Numbered from the stretch's first letter, positions 17,301 through 28,213 are shown. The stretch: 34,860 nt of DNA from Chromobacterium piscinae (GCF_021129175.1 NZ_JAJOHV010000024.1:1-34860), one strand, 5' to 3'. The notes: generated from the letters alone by a model not told the origin. Numbers and translations: made by a program.

Positions 17301-19638
17301 GGACGGCGAGGTCCGCCACGTGCAAGTTGGCGCCCGCCTGGAGCGCCACGGCGACGGAGTGAGGATCACCGGCATCAACCGCGACATCAGCGAGAGCCGC
17401 GCCTACGAGCAAAAGCTGTTGGAGGCCAAGAGCCTGGCCGAGCAGGCCAGCGTGGCGAAGAGCCAGTTCCTCGCCAATATGAGCCATGAGATCCGCACGC
17501 CGATGAACGCGGTGCTGGGCTTGCTGCAATTGATGCAGCACACCCGGCTGGACGAGCGCCAGCTCGACTATGTTGACAAAATCCAGGCGGCGGCCAAGTC
17601 GTTGTTGGGCTTGCTGAACGATATTCTGGATTTTTCCAAGATGGATGCCGGCAAGCTGCAATTGGATCTGCATCCATTCGAGCTGGAAGGCTTGATGCGC
17701 GAACTGGCGGTGGTGCTGTCGGGCAATACCAGCGACAAGGACGTCGAGGTGCTGTTCCGCATGGAGCCGACGCTGCCCTCCGTGCTGGTTGGCGACCGAT
17801 TGCGGCTGCAGCAGATACTGATCAACCTGGCCGGCAACGCGCTGAAGTTCACCAACCAGGGGCAGGTGGTGATCTCGGTGCGCGAGTCGTCGCGCGACGG
17901 CGGAGAGGTCAGCCTGCGCATCGAGGTCAGCGATACCGGCATCGGCATAGCGCCGGAGCAGCTGGCGCGCATCTTCGAAGGTTTCACCCAGGCAGAGGCG
18001 TCCACCACGCGGCGCTTCGGCGGCACTGGCCTGGGCCTGGTGATCAGCAGGCGGCTGGTGGAGCTGATGGGCGGCCAATTGCAGGTGGAAAGCCAATTCG
18101 GCTGCGGCAGCCGCTTTTGGTTCGACCTGACCCTGGGGATGGTCGCTGGGGAACCGTTGGCCCAGGTCCCGGCCGAGCAGCTGGGGCCGCTGGCCGTTCT
18201 GGTGGTGGACGACAACCCGCTGGCGGGCGAGATCCTGATGGACACCATATCCACCGTCGGCTGGCAGGCCGAGTACGCCGACGGCGGCGAGGACGCGCTG
18301 GAAAAAGTGCACCGTGCCGAAGAGGCGGGGCGGCTTTACGACGTGGTGTTGATGGATTGGCGGATGCCCGGCCTGGACGGCGTCGGCGTCGCCGAAGTGA
18401 TGCGGCAGCAGCTGTCGCGCGACAAGCCGCCGGTGATCATCATGGTGACGGCTTTCGGGCGCGAGGTGCTGGCCGAGGCGGCGGACAGGCCCAACCCGCC
18501 GTTCAGCGATTTCCTGACCAAGCCGATCACGCCGCAACAGCTGGTAGACGCAGTGGTCCGCTCGGTGAGCGGCGAAGCTCGGGTGAGCAGGGAGGAGGCG
18601 CGGCCGGCGTCGATCCGCCGCTTGGCCGGCATGCGCATCCTGCTGGTGGAGGACAACGCGCTCAATCGGCTGGTGGCGTCGGAGCTGCTGCAAGAGGAGG
18701 GCGCGCGGATCAGCCTGGCGGAGGGCGGGCTATCGGGCGTGTCCCAGGCGGTGGGGGCGGATCCGCTGTTCGACATCGTGATCATGGATGTGCAGATGCC
18801 GGACATCGACGGCTTGGAAGCCACGCGGCGAATCCGCGCCGATCCGCGTTGCCGGAGTCTGCCCATCCTGGCGATGACCGCCAACGCCTCCCAGGCCGAT
18901 CGCGCCGCCTGCCTGGAGGCCGGGATGAACGACCATGTCGGCAAGCCTATAGACATCGACGAGCTGGTGCTCAAGCTGTTGGAGCTGAGCGGCCGGGAGG
19001 CTGGAGCGGGCGGCGGGCCGCAGCCGGTGCGGGAAACCGTGCCGCGGGATGCTGCGGAAACCGGCGAGCTGGTCGAGTCGCTGCCTTCGCGCCTGCGCCG
19101 CTTCGGCAACAAGCTGAGGGTCTACCGGGCCGCGCTATCCACCTTCCGCCCCGAGTGCGACGCGCTGCTGGCCGGCATTGCAGAAAGCGGGCGCGAGGGC
19201 GCGCAGCCGGAGCTGGCTTCAGGGCTGCATACTTTGAAGGGTCTCGCGGTGACGCTCGGCGCGCAGGCGCTGAGCCAGCTGGCCGCCGAACTGGAAAAGC
19301 GCGCGCGGGCGGGAGGGGCGATAGGCGGCGAAGATCTGGAGCGGCTGCGCGGCTTGTTGAATGACAGCGTGGAGCAGTTGTTCGACAGCCTGCCGGCGGA
19401 AGAGGCCAGAAAAACGTCGAAGCCGCTGCCGGCGGCGGATTGGCGGGAGCAGCTGCAGGGCATTCTGGCCTTGCTGGAGGACAACAATCTGGCGGCGATA
19501 GATATGGTGGATAAGCTGCTGGACCGGCCGCAGGGCGGCCAGGAGGACGCGGTCCACGAAGTGGCGGCCTATGTGCAGAGCCTGCAGTTCGAGCAGGCGA
19601 TCGTCATTGTCAGGGAGCTGCTGGCGGAGGCGGGCTGA
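14380..19638 (+). CDS. CHASE-PAS hybrid histidine kinase with two receivers and Hpt
   Basis: This 1,752-residue membrane sensor can run an entire phosphorelay. Order: first membrane segment (about 13-38), a periplasmic CHASE domain (about 65-240), a second membrane segment near 318-338, then five PAS repeats (about 351-467, 498-608, 626-734, 748-877 and 894-1004). The kinase core has H1036 in M-S-H-E-I-R-T-P-M-N and a full HATPase (N-L-A-G-N-A-L-K-F-T, D-T-G-I-G-I, G-G-T-G-L-G-L). Receiver 1 carries D1326, receiver 2 carries D1470, and the Hpt domain carries H1617 (H-T-L-K-G). A helical tail follows. The TTG start at 14380 is chosen for the GGAG 6 bases upstream; ATG at 14410 lacks one. CHASE domains bind small extracellular ligands, but the ligand here is unknown. 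It probably signals to the upstream GGDEF-EAL regulator. Confidence 0.93.
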   Translation: MNGHCDSSAWMKKPLLPTPAAALLLLSLGAVLSLLLGWKVALDNRARVESELQREARQLGAEVAARIGLYQYGLNGARGVLASNGEHGISRARFRTYVQSQDASIKYPGLLGFGYIRRVPQQQVAGFERREREDGVPDFTVHQLRPHEGERAVIVYFEPDRGDRSAIGLDIASEPGRRAAAESSMRGGQARLSEPIALMPHPEDKAQAFLLLLPVYGGGVMPATEEGRLRAGFGWVFSPIRARDAMAGVMDDLPGVAVELADVTDGRAVAFFSGGAGVTRVIATASAQRQLFGRDWRLTLKAGPAFVDSLRLPSATQAALDGLGASILASLLALVVGRNRQRRLELRAAQNRLAAIVEGSVDAIISKTLLGVVTSWNHSAERLFGYRADEAIGRPLAELIVPADRKGEETDILKRIANGERIEHFETVRQRKDGVLLNVSVSVSPVQNEAGQIVGASKVLRDLSEQKRIKTELQTLSDNLERQVADRTAELDKAWRTLQTVLDAVPFIIGYWDRNQINRVANRAYQTWFGVDHGELPGRSMKSLLGDELYQANRPHAEAALRGEPQVFERRIPGPDGVVRHSLIQYLPDVVDGGIKGFYAIVQDISEQVESRGRLTAALRERDLLLNTINQQLLYSATDTDGRILEANDLFCMAHGYSREELLGQDHRKLSASVHPVLFWQSLWHTIGSGRAWRGEICNRTRDGRLRWFDTVIVPHAGDSGRIERYIALRIDITERRLADAELARVHRLLTNVLRAASEVAIIAADVRGVVSLFNSGAQRMLGYSEDELVGQAMLTRFHLAEELNEHGEELSARYERRVEGLRALVQEPEAAGAETREWTYVRKDGTHLQVSLMVTAMRDSDELVVGYLAIAADITVQQRQQRELVAARDQMQLASEVAQLGIWSWSPADNQLSWNARMFEIYSQPPELALGGLEYRHWRDRVHPEDVDDMEAGLRELLAGGDTMDRVFRVVHPDGEVRHVQVGARLERHGDGVRITGINRDISESRAYEQKLLEAKSLAEQASVAKSQFLANMSHEIRTPMNAVLGLLQLMQHTRLDERQLDYVDKIQAAAKSLLGLLNDILDFSKMDAGKLQLDLHPFELEGLMRELAVVLSGNTSDKDVEVLFRMEPTLPSVLVGDRLRLQQILINLAGNALKFTNQGQVVISVRESSRDGGEVSLRIEVSDTGIGIAPEQLARIFEGFTQAEASTTRRFGGTGLGLVISRRLVELMGGQLQVESQFGCGSRFWFDLTLGMVAGEPLAQVPAEQLGPLAVLVVDDNPLAGEILMDTISTVGWQAEYADGGEDALEKVHRAEEAGRLYDVVLMDWRMPGLDGVGVAEVMRQQLSRDKPPVIIMVTAFGREVLAEAADRPNPPFSDFLTKPITPQQLVDAVVRSVSGEARVSREEARPASIRRLAGMRILLVEDNALNRLVASELLQEEGARISLAEGGLSGVSQAVGADPLFDIVIMDVQMPDIDGLEATRRIRADPRCRSLPILAMTANASQADRAACLEAGMNDHVGKPIDIDELVLKLLELSGREAGAGGGPQPVRETVPRDAAETGELVESLPSRLRRFGNKLRVYRAALSTFRPECDALLAGIAESGREGAQPELASGLHTLKGLAVTLGAQALSQLAAELEKRARAGGAIGGEDLERLRGLLNDSVEQLFDSLPAEEARKTSKPLPAADWREQLQGILALLEDNNLAAIDMVDKLLDRPQGGQEDAVHEVAAYVQSLQFEQAIVIVRELLAEAG

Positions 19639-19662
19639 TCCGGCCGCAGATGAGGCCGGATC
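19637..19662. other. Hairpin between convergent genes
   Basis: GATCCGGCC (19637-19645) and GGCCGGATC (19654-19662) form a perfect nine-base stem with an eight-base loop. It overlaps the kinase stop codon and ends 5 bases before the stop of the oppositely oriented oxidoreductase. Without a T-run it is at best a weak bidirectional terminator. Confidence 0.45.
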
Positions 19663-19666
19663 GCGT

Positions 19667-21970
<2,304 letters not shown>

Positions 21971-22113
21971 GTCGGGGCGGCTCCTGCTGGAAAGGTGTGG
22001 TTCCGGTTTTGCTTTGGATCAAGAGGTGCAAGGATAAAGGATGGCGGCCGCTTGCGGTAGATTCCTTGCGGATGGCGTTTGCTGGCGCGCGGGGCGGCTC
22101 CGGCGGGATAATG

Positions 22114-22395
22114 TCAATTCTGGCCCGACGCGTCGAACCATTCCCGGCAGCAGGCAAGGCCTTCCTCGCTGAGCCAGGCGCGGCCGCGGCCGTTGTCCTG
22201 GATTTCCATGCGAGCCAGTTCCAGTTCGGCCAATTGATGCAGGCAGCGCAGCAGCGTGCTCATTCCCAGGCCGGATTGCTTGGCGAGCCGGGCCAGGGAC
22301 CAGGGCTGGCCGCCGCTTGACGCGGCTCGCCACAGCTGCGCGAGCAGGGCGGCGATATTGGGGTCCAGCTGGGCTATGGGCGGCAGGTCGGTCAT
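22114..22395 (-). CDS. Small winged-helix DNA-binding-like protein
   Basis: This 93-residue protein consists almost entirely of a winged helix-turn-helix. A first helix (L-D-P-N-I-A-A-L-L-A-Q-L-W) is followed by P-W-S-L-A-R-L-A-K-Q-S-G-L-G-M-S-T-L-L-R as the helix-turn-helix. A wing then leads to a closing helix (L-S-E-E-G-L-A-C-C-R-E-W-F). It resembles MarR or PadR-type DNA-binding domains without a ligand domain. It is transcribed toward the oxidoreductase (143-base gap) and is divergent from fdhD (115 bases). It may therefore regulate both, or instead act as a small partner protein of the enzyme. The start codon has a weak ribosome-binding site. The fold is fairly clear; the role is inferred. 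Confidence 0.75.
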   Translation of the reverse strand: MTDLPPIAQLDPNIAALLAQLWRAASSGGQPWSLARLAKQSGLGMSTLLRCLHQLAELELARMEIQDNGRGRAWLSEEGLACCREWFDASGQN

Positions 22396-22510
22396 GGCGG
22401 TCGCGCGGTGTCGGGCGCGCCAGTGTAACCGATGGCGGCGCGGCGAATGGATGGAGTGATGGAATTTTGACGGCGGCCTTCTTTCCGAAGGACGCGAAAC
22501 GAGGCGACGG

Positions 22511-23323
22511 ATGCGCAAGCAAGACAATGGCGGGACGGAAGAGGGGATGACATCGCTGGCGGTGGTGCGCCACCGCGATGGAGAAATCCGGCCGGACCAG
22601 GACCTGGTGGCGGAGGAAACGCCGGTGGCGCTGGTGTTCAATGGCATTTCGCACGCGGTGATGATGGCCACGCCGCTGGATCTTGAGCGGCTGGCGGTGG
22701 GATTCGCGCTGAGCGAGGGCATTGTCGGGCGGCGGGCGGAGATTTTCGATGTCGAAGCCGATTTCGTCGCCGGCGGCGCCGAGGTCAGGCTGGAGATCGC
22801 TCAGCCGGCTTTCCTGGCCTTGAAGGGCCGGCGCCGCTCGCTGGAGGGCCGCAGCGGCTGCGGCGTGTGCGGCATCGAGAGCCTGGCCTTGCTGGATCTG
22901 GCGCCCGGTCCGATGGCGAAGCCGGCCCGTCCCGTGATCGCGGAGGCGGCGGCGATCGCGCGCGCGGCGGCCGAATTACCCGCCCATCAGCGCCTGATGC
23001 GGGCGACGGGCTGCGCGCACGCGGCGGCCTGGTGCGGACGCGACGGCGAGGTGAAGGCAGTGTTCGAGGACGTGGGGCGGCACAACGCGCTGGACAAGCT
23101 GATAGGCTGGCTGGCGCTGGAGGGGATGGATCCGGGCGACGGCTTCGCGTTCATGTCCAGCCGCGCCAGTTACGAGCTGGCGCGCAAATGCGCCAGGGCC
23201 GGGATTCCGCTGCTGGCCACCATTTCCGCGCCCACTTCGCTGGCGGTGGACATCGCGCGCCGCTCCGGCGTCGCGCTGGCCAGCTTCTGTAGGCACAACG
23301 GCTTCGTCGAGTACACGGCCTGA
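22511..23323 (+). CDS. fdhD: Formate dehydrogenase accessory sulfurtransferase FdhD
   Basis: This 270-residue protein is FdhD, which moves sulfur from the cysteine desulfurase IscS to the molybdenum cofactor before it is placed in formate-dehydrogenase-type enzymes. The catalytic C-x-x-C pair is C117 and C120 in S-G-C-G-V-C-G. Other family motifs are L-A-V-G-F-A-L-S-E-G-I, the T-G-C-A-H-A-A segment, E-D-V-G-R-H-N-A-L-D-K and S-S-R-A-S-Y-E-L. The ATG at 22511 has GAGG 6 bases upstream; ATG at 22547 is the alternative. The nearby YdeP-like oxidoreductase is the obvious client. It converges on mobA with only 6 bases between the stop codons. Confidence 0.96.
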   Translation: MRKQDNGGTEEGMTSLAVVRHRDGEIRPDQDLVAEETPVALVFNGISHAVMMATPLDLERLAVGFALSEGIVGRRAEIFDVEADFVAGGAEVRLEIAQPAFLALKGRRRSLEGRSGCGVCGIESLALLDLAPGPMAKPARPVIAEAAAIARAAAELPAHQRLMRATGCAHAAAWCGRDGEVKAVFEDVGRHNALDKLIGWLALEGMDPGDGFAFMSSRASYELARKCARAGIPLLATISAPTSLAVDIARRSGVALASFCRHNGFVEYTA

Positions 23324-23329
23324 CGCGGC

Positions 23330-23926
23330 TCAGCCCTGCGAGGCGGCCGCCAGGTCGTCCGGGGTATTGAGATTGCGGAAGGCTTGCGGCGCGTCGTCGA
23401 AGTCCACCATCGCCGCGCCCGCGCGCGCCTGCCATTCCCTGACCTTGCGTCCGCCGCCGCGCAGATAGTCGCGCAGCGAGGGCAGCAAGTCCGCCGAGAC
23501 CGCCATGCATACAGGGTGCGGATGGCCGCCGCAACGGGCCACGCTGAGCGGGGCTTCGCCGCGCAGCAAGGGCGCCAGCAGCCGCGCCGCCAGGTCGTCC
23601 GGGAGGAAGGGCAGGTCGCAGGGGGCGGTCACCAGCCAGCCGCCGCCGCAGGCGGAGAGGCCGGCCTCCAGCCCCGCCAGCGGTCCGCCGCCGGCGAATT
23701 CCGGCGCGTCCGCCACCACCCGCCCCAGCACGGCGTAGCGCTCCAGGTTACGGTTGGCGCTGATCAACAAAGCGTCGGCCTGCGGCCGCAGACGCGCGGC
23801 CGCCCGCTCGGCCAGCGGCACGCCGTCGAGCGCCACCCATCCCTTGTCTACGCCGCCCATGCGCCGGCCCTCGCCGCCGGCAAGCAAGAGGGCGGTGACG
23901 AATTCGTCGGGATGGCTGGCTGGCAT
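23330..23926 (-). CDS. mobA: Molybdenum cofactor guanylyltransferase MobA
   Basis: This 198-residue enzyme joins GMP to molybdopterin to make the guanine dinucleotide cofactor used by formate-dehydrogenase-like enzymes. The nucleotide-binding loop is L-L-A-G-G-E-G-R-R-M-G-G-V-D-K-G near residues 14-29. G-G-P-L-A-G follows near 80-85, then the metal-binding P-C-D-L-P-F with D104. AGGA upstream supports the ATG at 23926. The gene completes a cofactor-and-enzyme neighbourhood with fdhD and the oxidoreductase. It is on the opposite strand from fdhD and so has its own promoter or read-through from the efflux operon. Confidence 0.94.
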   Translation of the reverse strand: MPASHPDEFVTALLLAGGEGRRMGGVDKGWVALDGVPLAERAAARLRPQADALLISANRNLERYAVLGRVVADAPEFAGGGPLAGLEAGLSACGGGWLVTAPCDLPFLPDDLAARLLAPLLRGEAPLSVARCGGHPHPVCMAVSADLLPSLRDYLRGGGRKVREWQARAGAAMVDFDDAPQAFRNLNTPDDLAAASQG

Positions 23927-23949
23927 GGCGATTTTCCTGTAGTGGAATG

Positions 23950-23974
23950 AAAACAGGCGGCCGTGGCCGCCTGT
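23950..23974 (-). terminator. Terminator after the RND efflux operon
   Basis: ACAGGCGGCC (23953-23962) pairs perfectly with GGCCGCCTGT (23965-23974). On the minus strand the stem is followed by four T residues. It ends the efflux operon 24 bases after the pump stop codon and separates it from mobA. Confidence 0.75.
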
Positions 23975-23998
23975 CGGATCATAGCCCAGGACGAGGGC

Positions 23999-26900
23999 TT
24001 AGTGCTGAGCGGCTTCTTCCAGCGCCGGCTGAGCCTTCTCCTCGCGGCGCGAGGCGATGAACATATACATCGCCGGCACCACGAACAGCGTGAACAGCGT
24101 GCCGATGGACAGGCCGGTGAAGATCACCAGGCCCATCGCGTAGCGGCCGGCCGCGCCGGCGCCGGAGGCGATCACCAGCGGGATCACGCCGAACACCATC
24201 GCCGCCGTGGTCATCAGGATGGGGCGCAGCCGGATGGACGCCGCCTCCTCGATCGCCTCGCGCTTGGACAGGCCGGTCTTGCGCAGCTCGTTGGCCACTT
24301 CGACGATCAGTATCCCGTGCTTGCTGATCAGGCCCATCAGCGTCACCAAGCCCACCTCGGTGTAGATGTTGAGCGAGGAGAGGCCCAGGAAGATGAAGAT
24401 CATCGCGCCGAACAGCGCCAGCGGCACCGACACCAGAATCACCACCGGATCGCGGAAGCTTTCGAACAACGCCGATAGCGCCAGGAACACGATGATCACC
24501 GCGAACAGCATGGTCACCAGGAAGCCGCCGGACTCCTGCATGAACTGGCGGGATTGACCGGAGTAGTCGACCGAATAGCCGGTCGGCGCCACTTGCTGCA
24601 CTGTGTCGCGCAGAAATTGCAGCACCTCCCCCTGGGACGCGCCGGACACGCCGGAGATGGTCACCGAGTTGAGCTGTTGGAAGCGGGTGATGGACTGCGG
24701 CACCACGTCGTACTTCAACGTGGCGACGGTGCCGACCGGGATCACGCCGTTGTTCGGCGTCTTGATGTAGTAATCCAGCAGTTGCGAGGGGTTGAGCCGA
24801 TCGACCTGCTGCACTTGCGGAATCACCTTGTAGGAGCGGCCGTCGATCGAGAAATAGTTGACGTAGCCCCCGCCCAGCGCCGCGCTCAGCGCGTTGCCGA
24901 CATCCTGCTGGCTCAGGCCCAGCGCGGTGATCTTGTCGCGATCCATCATCACCGTGGCCTGCGGCTTGTCGATCTTCAGGTCCGAATCCAGGAAGTAGAA
25001 CTTGCCGGAGGCGCGAGCTTTGTCCATCACTTGCTGCGCTACCTGGTTCAGGTTCTCGAACGGTTCGGTGGTATTGATTACGAACTGCACCGGCAGGCCG
25101 GAGGCACCCGGCAGCGAGGGGAATTGGAATGCCGCCACGCGCGCGCCGGCGATCTTGTTCCAGCGTGCCTGCAGGTCCATCTGGATCTCATGCGCGCTGC
25201 GCGTGCGCTGGTCCCAAGATTTGAGCAGCACGCCGCCTATGCCGGCATTGATGGATGGCACGCCGGTGATTTGGAACATCTGTTGGTATTCAGGCGTTGC
25301 CTTAGCCACCTGGAATACCTGGTTGGCGTAGGTCTGCATCTGTTCAGAGGTTGCCGTCGGCGCGCCCACCACCTGGGACAGCACGATGCCCTGGTCCTCT
25401 TCCGGCGCCAGTTCGGACTTAGACATCTTGAACATCACCGCCAGCAGCGCGATCAGGATGGCGCCCATCACGATCAGCACCGGCCAGGTTCCCAGCAGGC
25501 TGTGCAGGATGCGGCGGTAGCCGAGGCGCACGCGCTCGAAGGCGCGGTCGATGGCGTGGACGAAGGGGCTGTTGTCCATGTCGGCGTTGAAGAAGCGCGA
25601 GCACATCATCGGCGACAGCGTCAGCGCCACCACGCCGGACACCGTGACTGATGCCGCCAGCGTGAAGGCGAACTCGGTGAACAGCGCGCCGGTCAGACCG
25701 CCCTGGAAGCCGATCGGCACGTACACCGCCACCAGCACCACCGTCATGGCCAGAATGGGGCCGCCCAGCTCGCGGGCGGCGATGATGGAGGCTTCGAACG
25801 GCGTCTTGCCCTCGCGCATATGGCGGTCGACGTTCTCCACCACGATGATGGCGTCGTCCACCACCAGGCCGATGGCCAGCACTAGCGCCAGCAGCGTCAG
25901 CAGGTTGATCGAGTAGCCCAGCATCAGCATGATGAAGAAGGTGCCGATCAGCGACAGCGGCATCGCGATCACCGGCACCACCACCGCGCGGAAGCTCCCC
26001 AGGAACAGGAAGATCACCACGGTCACGATCACCAGCGCTTCCAGCAGCGTCTTCACCACCTCATGGATGGAGGTGTTGATGAAGTCGGTGGAGTCGTAGA
26101 CGATCTGGCCGGTCAGGCCGGTGGGCAATTGCTGCTGGACGGCGGGGAAGGCCTTGCGCACCCGCGCCGCCACGTCGAGGATGTTGGCTTCCGGCGCCAC
26201 CTTGATGCCGATGAATACCGAGCGCACGCCGCTGAAGGCGACGTTGAAGTCGTAGTTTTCCGAGCCCAGCGTCACTGTGGCCACATCCTCCAGGCGTACG
26301 ATGGCGTCGCCGTTGCGCTTGATCGCCAGCTGCTTGAATTCGGCGACCGAGTGCAAGTCGGTGTCCGCGGTCAGCGGGATGGTCACCATCTGGCCCTTGC
26401 TGGAGCCCGGCGCGCTCAGCGCGTTGTTGCTGGCCAGCGCGACGCTGACGTCGGCCGCGGTGACGCCGTAGGCCGCCATCTTGGCCGAATCCAGCCAGGC
26501 GCGCAGCGCGAACTGGCGCGCGCCCAGGATTTCGGCGGTTTGCACTCCGGGCACCGAGTCCAGCTTGGGTTTGACCACGCGCACCAGGTAATCGGTGACG
26601 TTGTTGGTCGGCAGCGTGTCGCTGTAGAAACCCATGTACATCGCGTCGGTGGTCTGGCCGGTCTGCACTGTCAGCACCGGCTGCTGCGCCTGGGCCGGCA
26701 GCTGGTTCTTGACCGAGTTGACCTGGGTGTTGATCTGGGTCAGCGCGCGGTTGGCGTCGTAGTTCAGCCGCAGCGTGGCGGTGATGGTGGAGACGCCGTT
26801 GCTGCTGGAGGACGACAGATAATCGATGCCCTGGGCCTGGGCGATCGCCGACTCCAGCGGCTGGGTGATGAAGCCGGCCACGGTCTTGGCGTCGGCGCCG

Positions 26901-27055
26901 TAGTAGGTGGTGGAAATCGTCACCACCGCGTTCTGCGTCTGCGGGTACTGGTTGATCGGCAGGCCGAACAGCGAGCGCAGGCCGAGCACGACGATCAGCA
27001 GGCTGATCGTCGTGGCCAGCACCGGCCGCTTGATGAAGATGTCGGTAAAGTTCAT
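23999..27055 (-). CDS. RND multidrug efflux pump, inner-membrane permease
   Basis: This 1,018-residue protein is a hydrophobe/amphiphile-type RND transporter of the AcrB group. It opens with F-I-K-R-P-V-L-A-T-T-I as the start of membrane helix 1. The proton-relay aspartates are in G-L-V-V-D-D-A-I-I-V-V-E-N-V near residue 405, and the partner lysine is in I-S-K-H-G-I-L-I-V-E near residue 930. Two large periplasmic loops follow helices 1 and 7, giving the usual duplicated layout. Such pumps export antibiotics, dyes, solvents or signals using the proton gradient. The substrate range cannot be read from the sequence. It is the last gene of an operon with its adaptor (9-base gap) and outer-membrane channel. 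No TetR-type repressor is adjacent. Confidence 0.95.
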   Translation of the reverse strand: MNFTDIFIKRPVLATTISLLIVVLGLRSLFGLPINQYPQTQNAVVTISTTYYGADAKTVAGFITQPLESAIAQAQGIDYLSSSSSNGVSTITATLRLNYDANRALTQINTQVNSVKNQLPAQAQQPVLTVQTGQTTDAMYMGFYSDTLPTNNVTDYLVRVVKPKLDSVPGVQTAEILGARQFALRAWLDSAKMAAYGVTAADVSVALASNNALSAPGSSKGQMVTIPLTADTDLHSVAEFKQLAIKRNGDAIVRLEDVATVTLGSENYDFNVAFSGVRSVFIGIKVAPEANILDVAARVRKAFPAVQQQLPTGLTGQIVYDSTDFINTSIHEVVKTLLEALVIVTVVIFLFLGSFRAVVVPVIAMPLSLIGTFFIMLMLGYSINLLTLLALVLAIGLVVDDAIIVVENVDRHMREGKTPFEASIIAARELGGPILAMTVVLVAVYVPIGFQGGLTGALFTEFAFTLAASVTVSGVVALTLSPMMCSRFFNADMDNSPFVHAIDRAFERVRLGYRRILHSLLGTWPVLIVMGAILIALLAVMFKMSKSELAPEEDQGIVLSQVVGAPTATSEQMQTYANQVFQVAKATPEYQQMFQITGVPSINAGIGGVLLKSWDQRTRSAHEIQMDLQARWNKIAGARVAAFQFPSLPGASGLPVQFVINTTEPFENLNQVAQQVMDKARASGKFYFLDSDLKIDKPQATVMMDRDKITALGLSQQDVGNALSAALGGGYVNYFSIDGRSYKVIPQVQQVDRLNPSQLLDYYIKTPNNGVIPVGTVATLKYDVVPQSITRFQQLNSVTISGVSGASQGEVLQFLRDTVQQVAPTGYSVDYSGQSRQFMQESGGFLVTMLFAVIIVFLALSALFESFRDPVVILVSVPLALFGAMIFIFLGLSSLNIYTEVGLVTLMGLISKHGILIVEVANELRKTGLSKREAIEEAASIRLRPILMTTAAMVFGVIPLVIASGAGAAGRYAMGLVIFTGLSIGTLFTLFVVPAMYMFIASRREEKAQPALEEAAQH

Positions 27056-27064
27056 GGCGCGGCC

Positions 27065-28171
27065 TTAGTGTTCTTGCGGCGTCGGGTTCGGATTATCCGA
27101 CGGGCGCACCGAGTTGTTGACCGTGATCGGCGTGCCGGTCTTCAGCTTCAGCTGGCCGCTGGTCACCACTTCCTGGCCGTCCTTCAGGCCGCCGGTGATC
27201 GCTACCTGATCGCCGCGCGTGTCGCCGGTGGTGACGAAGACCTGCTGCGCCTCGAGGCCGTTCTTGCCCTTCTGGACGATGAATACGGTCGAGCCGTACG
27301 GGTTGTAGGTGATCGCGGTCTGCGGCAGCGTCAGGCGGCTTTGCTTGCTGCCCACGTCCACGGTGGCGTTGCCGAACATGCCGGGCAGCAGCTGGCGTTT
27401 CGGATTGGCGATGGTGGCCTGGATTTGGACGTTGCGGGTGGCCGGGTCGATCTTGGGGCTGATCGCGTTGATCCGGCCGTGGAACTGCTGGGCGCCGAAG
27501 GCGTCGCTCTTCACCTTGACCGGCTGGCCCGGACGGATCTGGGCGATCTGGCGTTGCGGCAGGTAGAAATCGATGTAGACCGGATCGATGGTTTGCAGCG
27601 TGACGATCTTGTCGCCCGGGTTCAGGTATTGGCCGGGATTGATCGGGGTGATGCCGACGCGGCCGGCGAACGGCGCGCGTATCGTCTTCTTGGCTACCAG
27701 CGCCTCCTGCTGCGCCACCTGGGCCTTCTTGCTCTTCAGGTCGGCCTCGTCGGCATCAACCTGGGCCTGGCTGACGCCCTGCACCGCCAGCTGCGCGCGG
27801 TCGCGCTTCAGCGTGGTGGCCGCCAGCTCGGCCGCGGCCTGCAGCGCGCGCAGCTGGGCGACGTCGGAATCGGCGTTCAGCTGCACCAGCACCTCGCCGG
27901 CTTTCACGTCTTCGCCGGACTTGAAGTGCAGGCTGCGCACCTGGCCGGCCACTTCGCTGCTGACGTCCACGCCGTGCACGGCGGACAGCGTGCCCACCGA
28001 GCCCAGCTGCGGCTGCCATTCCTGCATTTTGGCCACCGCGGTGGACACTGTCTGCGGCCCCGGCTTGGGCGAGCTGGCGATCAGCTTCTGGATGTGGAGG
28101 AAAAAGCCCACGCCCAGCGCCACCACCAGCGCCAGCACGCAGCCCAGCATGATCAACATTCGCTTGGTCAT
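27065..28171 (-). CDS. RND efflux periplasmic adaptor (membrane fusion protein)
   Basis: This 368-residue protein has one N-terminal membrane anchor (about residues 4-25) and no lipobox, so it is tethered by a helix rather than a lipid. The family features are all present: a first lipoyl half (V-S-S-E-V-A-G-Q-V-R-S-L-H-F-K-S-G-E-D-V), an alpha-helical hairpin rich in alanine and glutamine, the second lipoyl half (T-I-R-A-P-F-A-G-R-V-G), a beta-barrel (R-N-V-Q-I-Q-A-T-I-A-N) and a membrane-proximal domain. It bridges the pump and the outer-membrane channel. It lies between those genes on the same strand. Confidence 0.94.
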   Translation of the reverse strand: MTKRMLIMLGCVLALVVALGVGFFLHIQKLIASSPKPGPQTVSTAVAKMQEWQPQLGSVGTLSAVHGVDVSSEVAGQVRSLHFKSGEDVKAGEVLVQLNADSDVAQLRALQAAAELAATTLKRDRAQLAVQGVSQAQVDADEADLKSKKAQVAQQEALVAKKTIRAPFAGRVGITPINPGQYLNPGDKIVTLQTIDPVYIDFYLPQRQIAQIRPGQPVKVKSDAFGAQQFHGRINAISPKIDPATRNVQIQATIANPKRQLLPGMFGNATVDVGSKQSRLTLPQTAITYNPYGSTVFIVQKGKNGLEAQQVFVTTGDTRGDQVAITGGLKDGQEVVTSGQLKLKTGTPITVNNSVRPSDNPNPTPQEH

Positions 28172-28213
28172 GATTCGTCTTCTCTTTGATTTAATGGCGA
28201 TTCGTATTGGCCG

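Noticed and set aside
16234-18693. An 819-codon open frame on the minus strand
   Set aside because: It is a shadow of the hybrid kinase, which has clear domains in the plus-strand frame.
26063-28189. A 708-codon open frame on the plus strand
   Set aside because: It is antisense to the RND pump and adaptor and has shadow-like composition.
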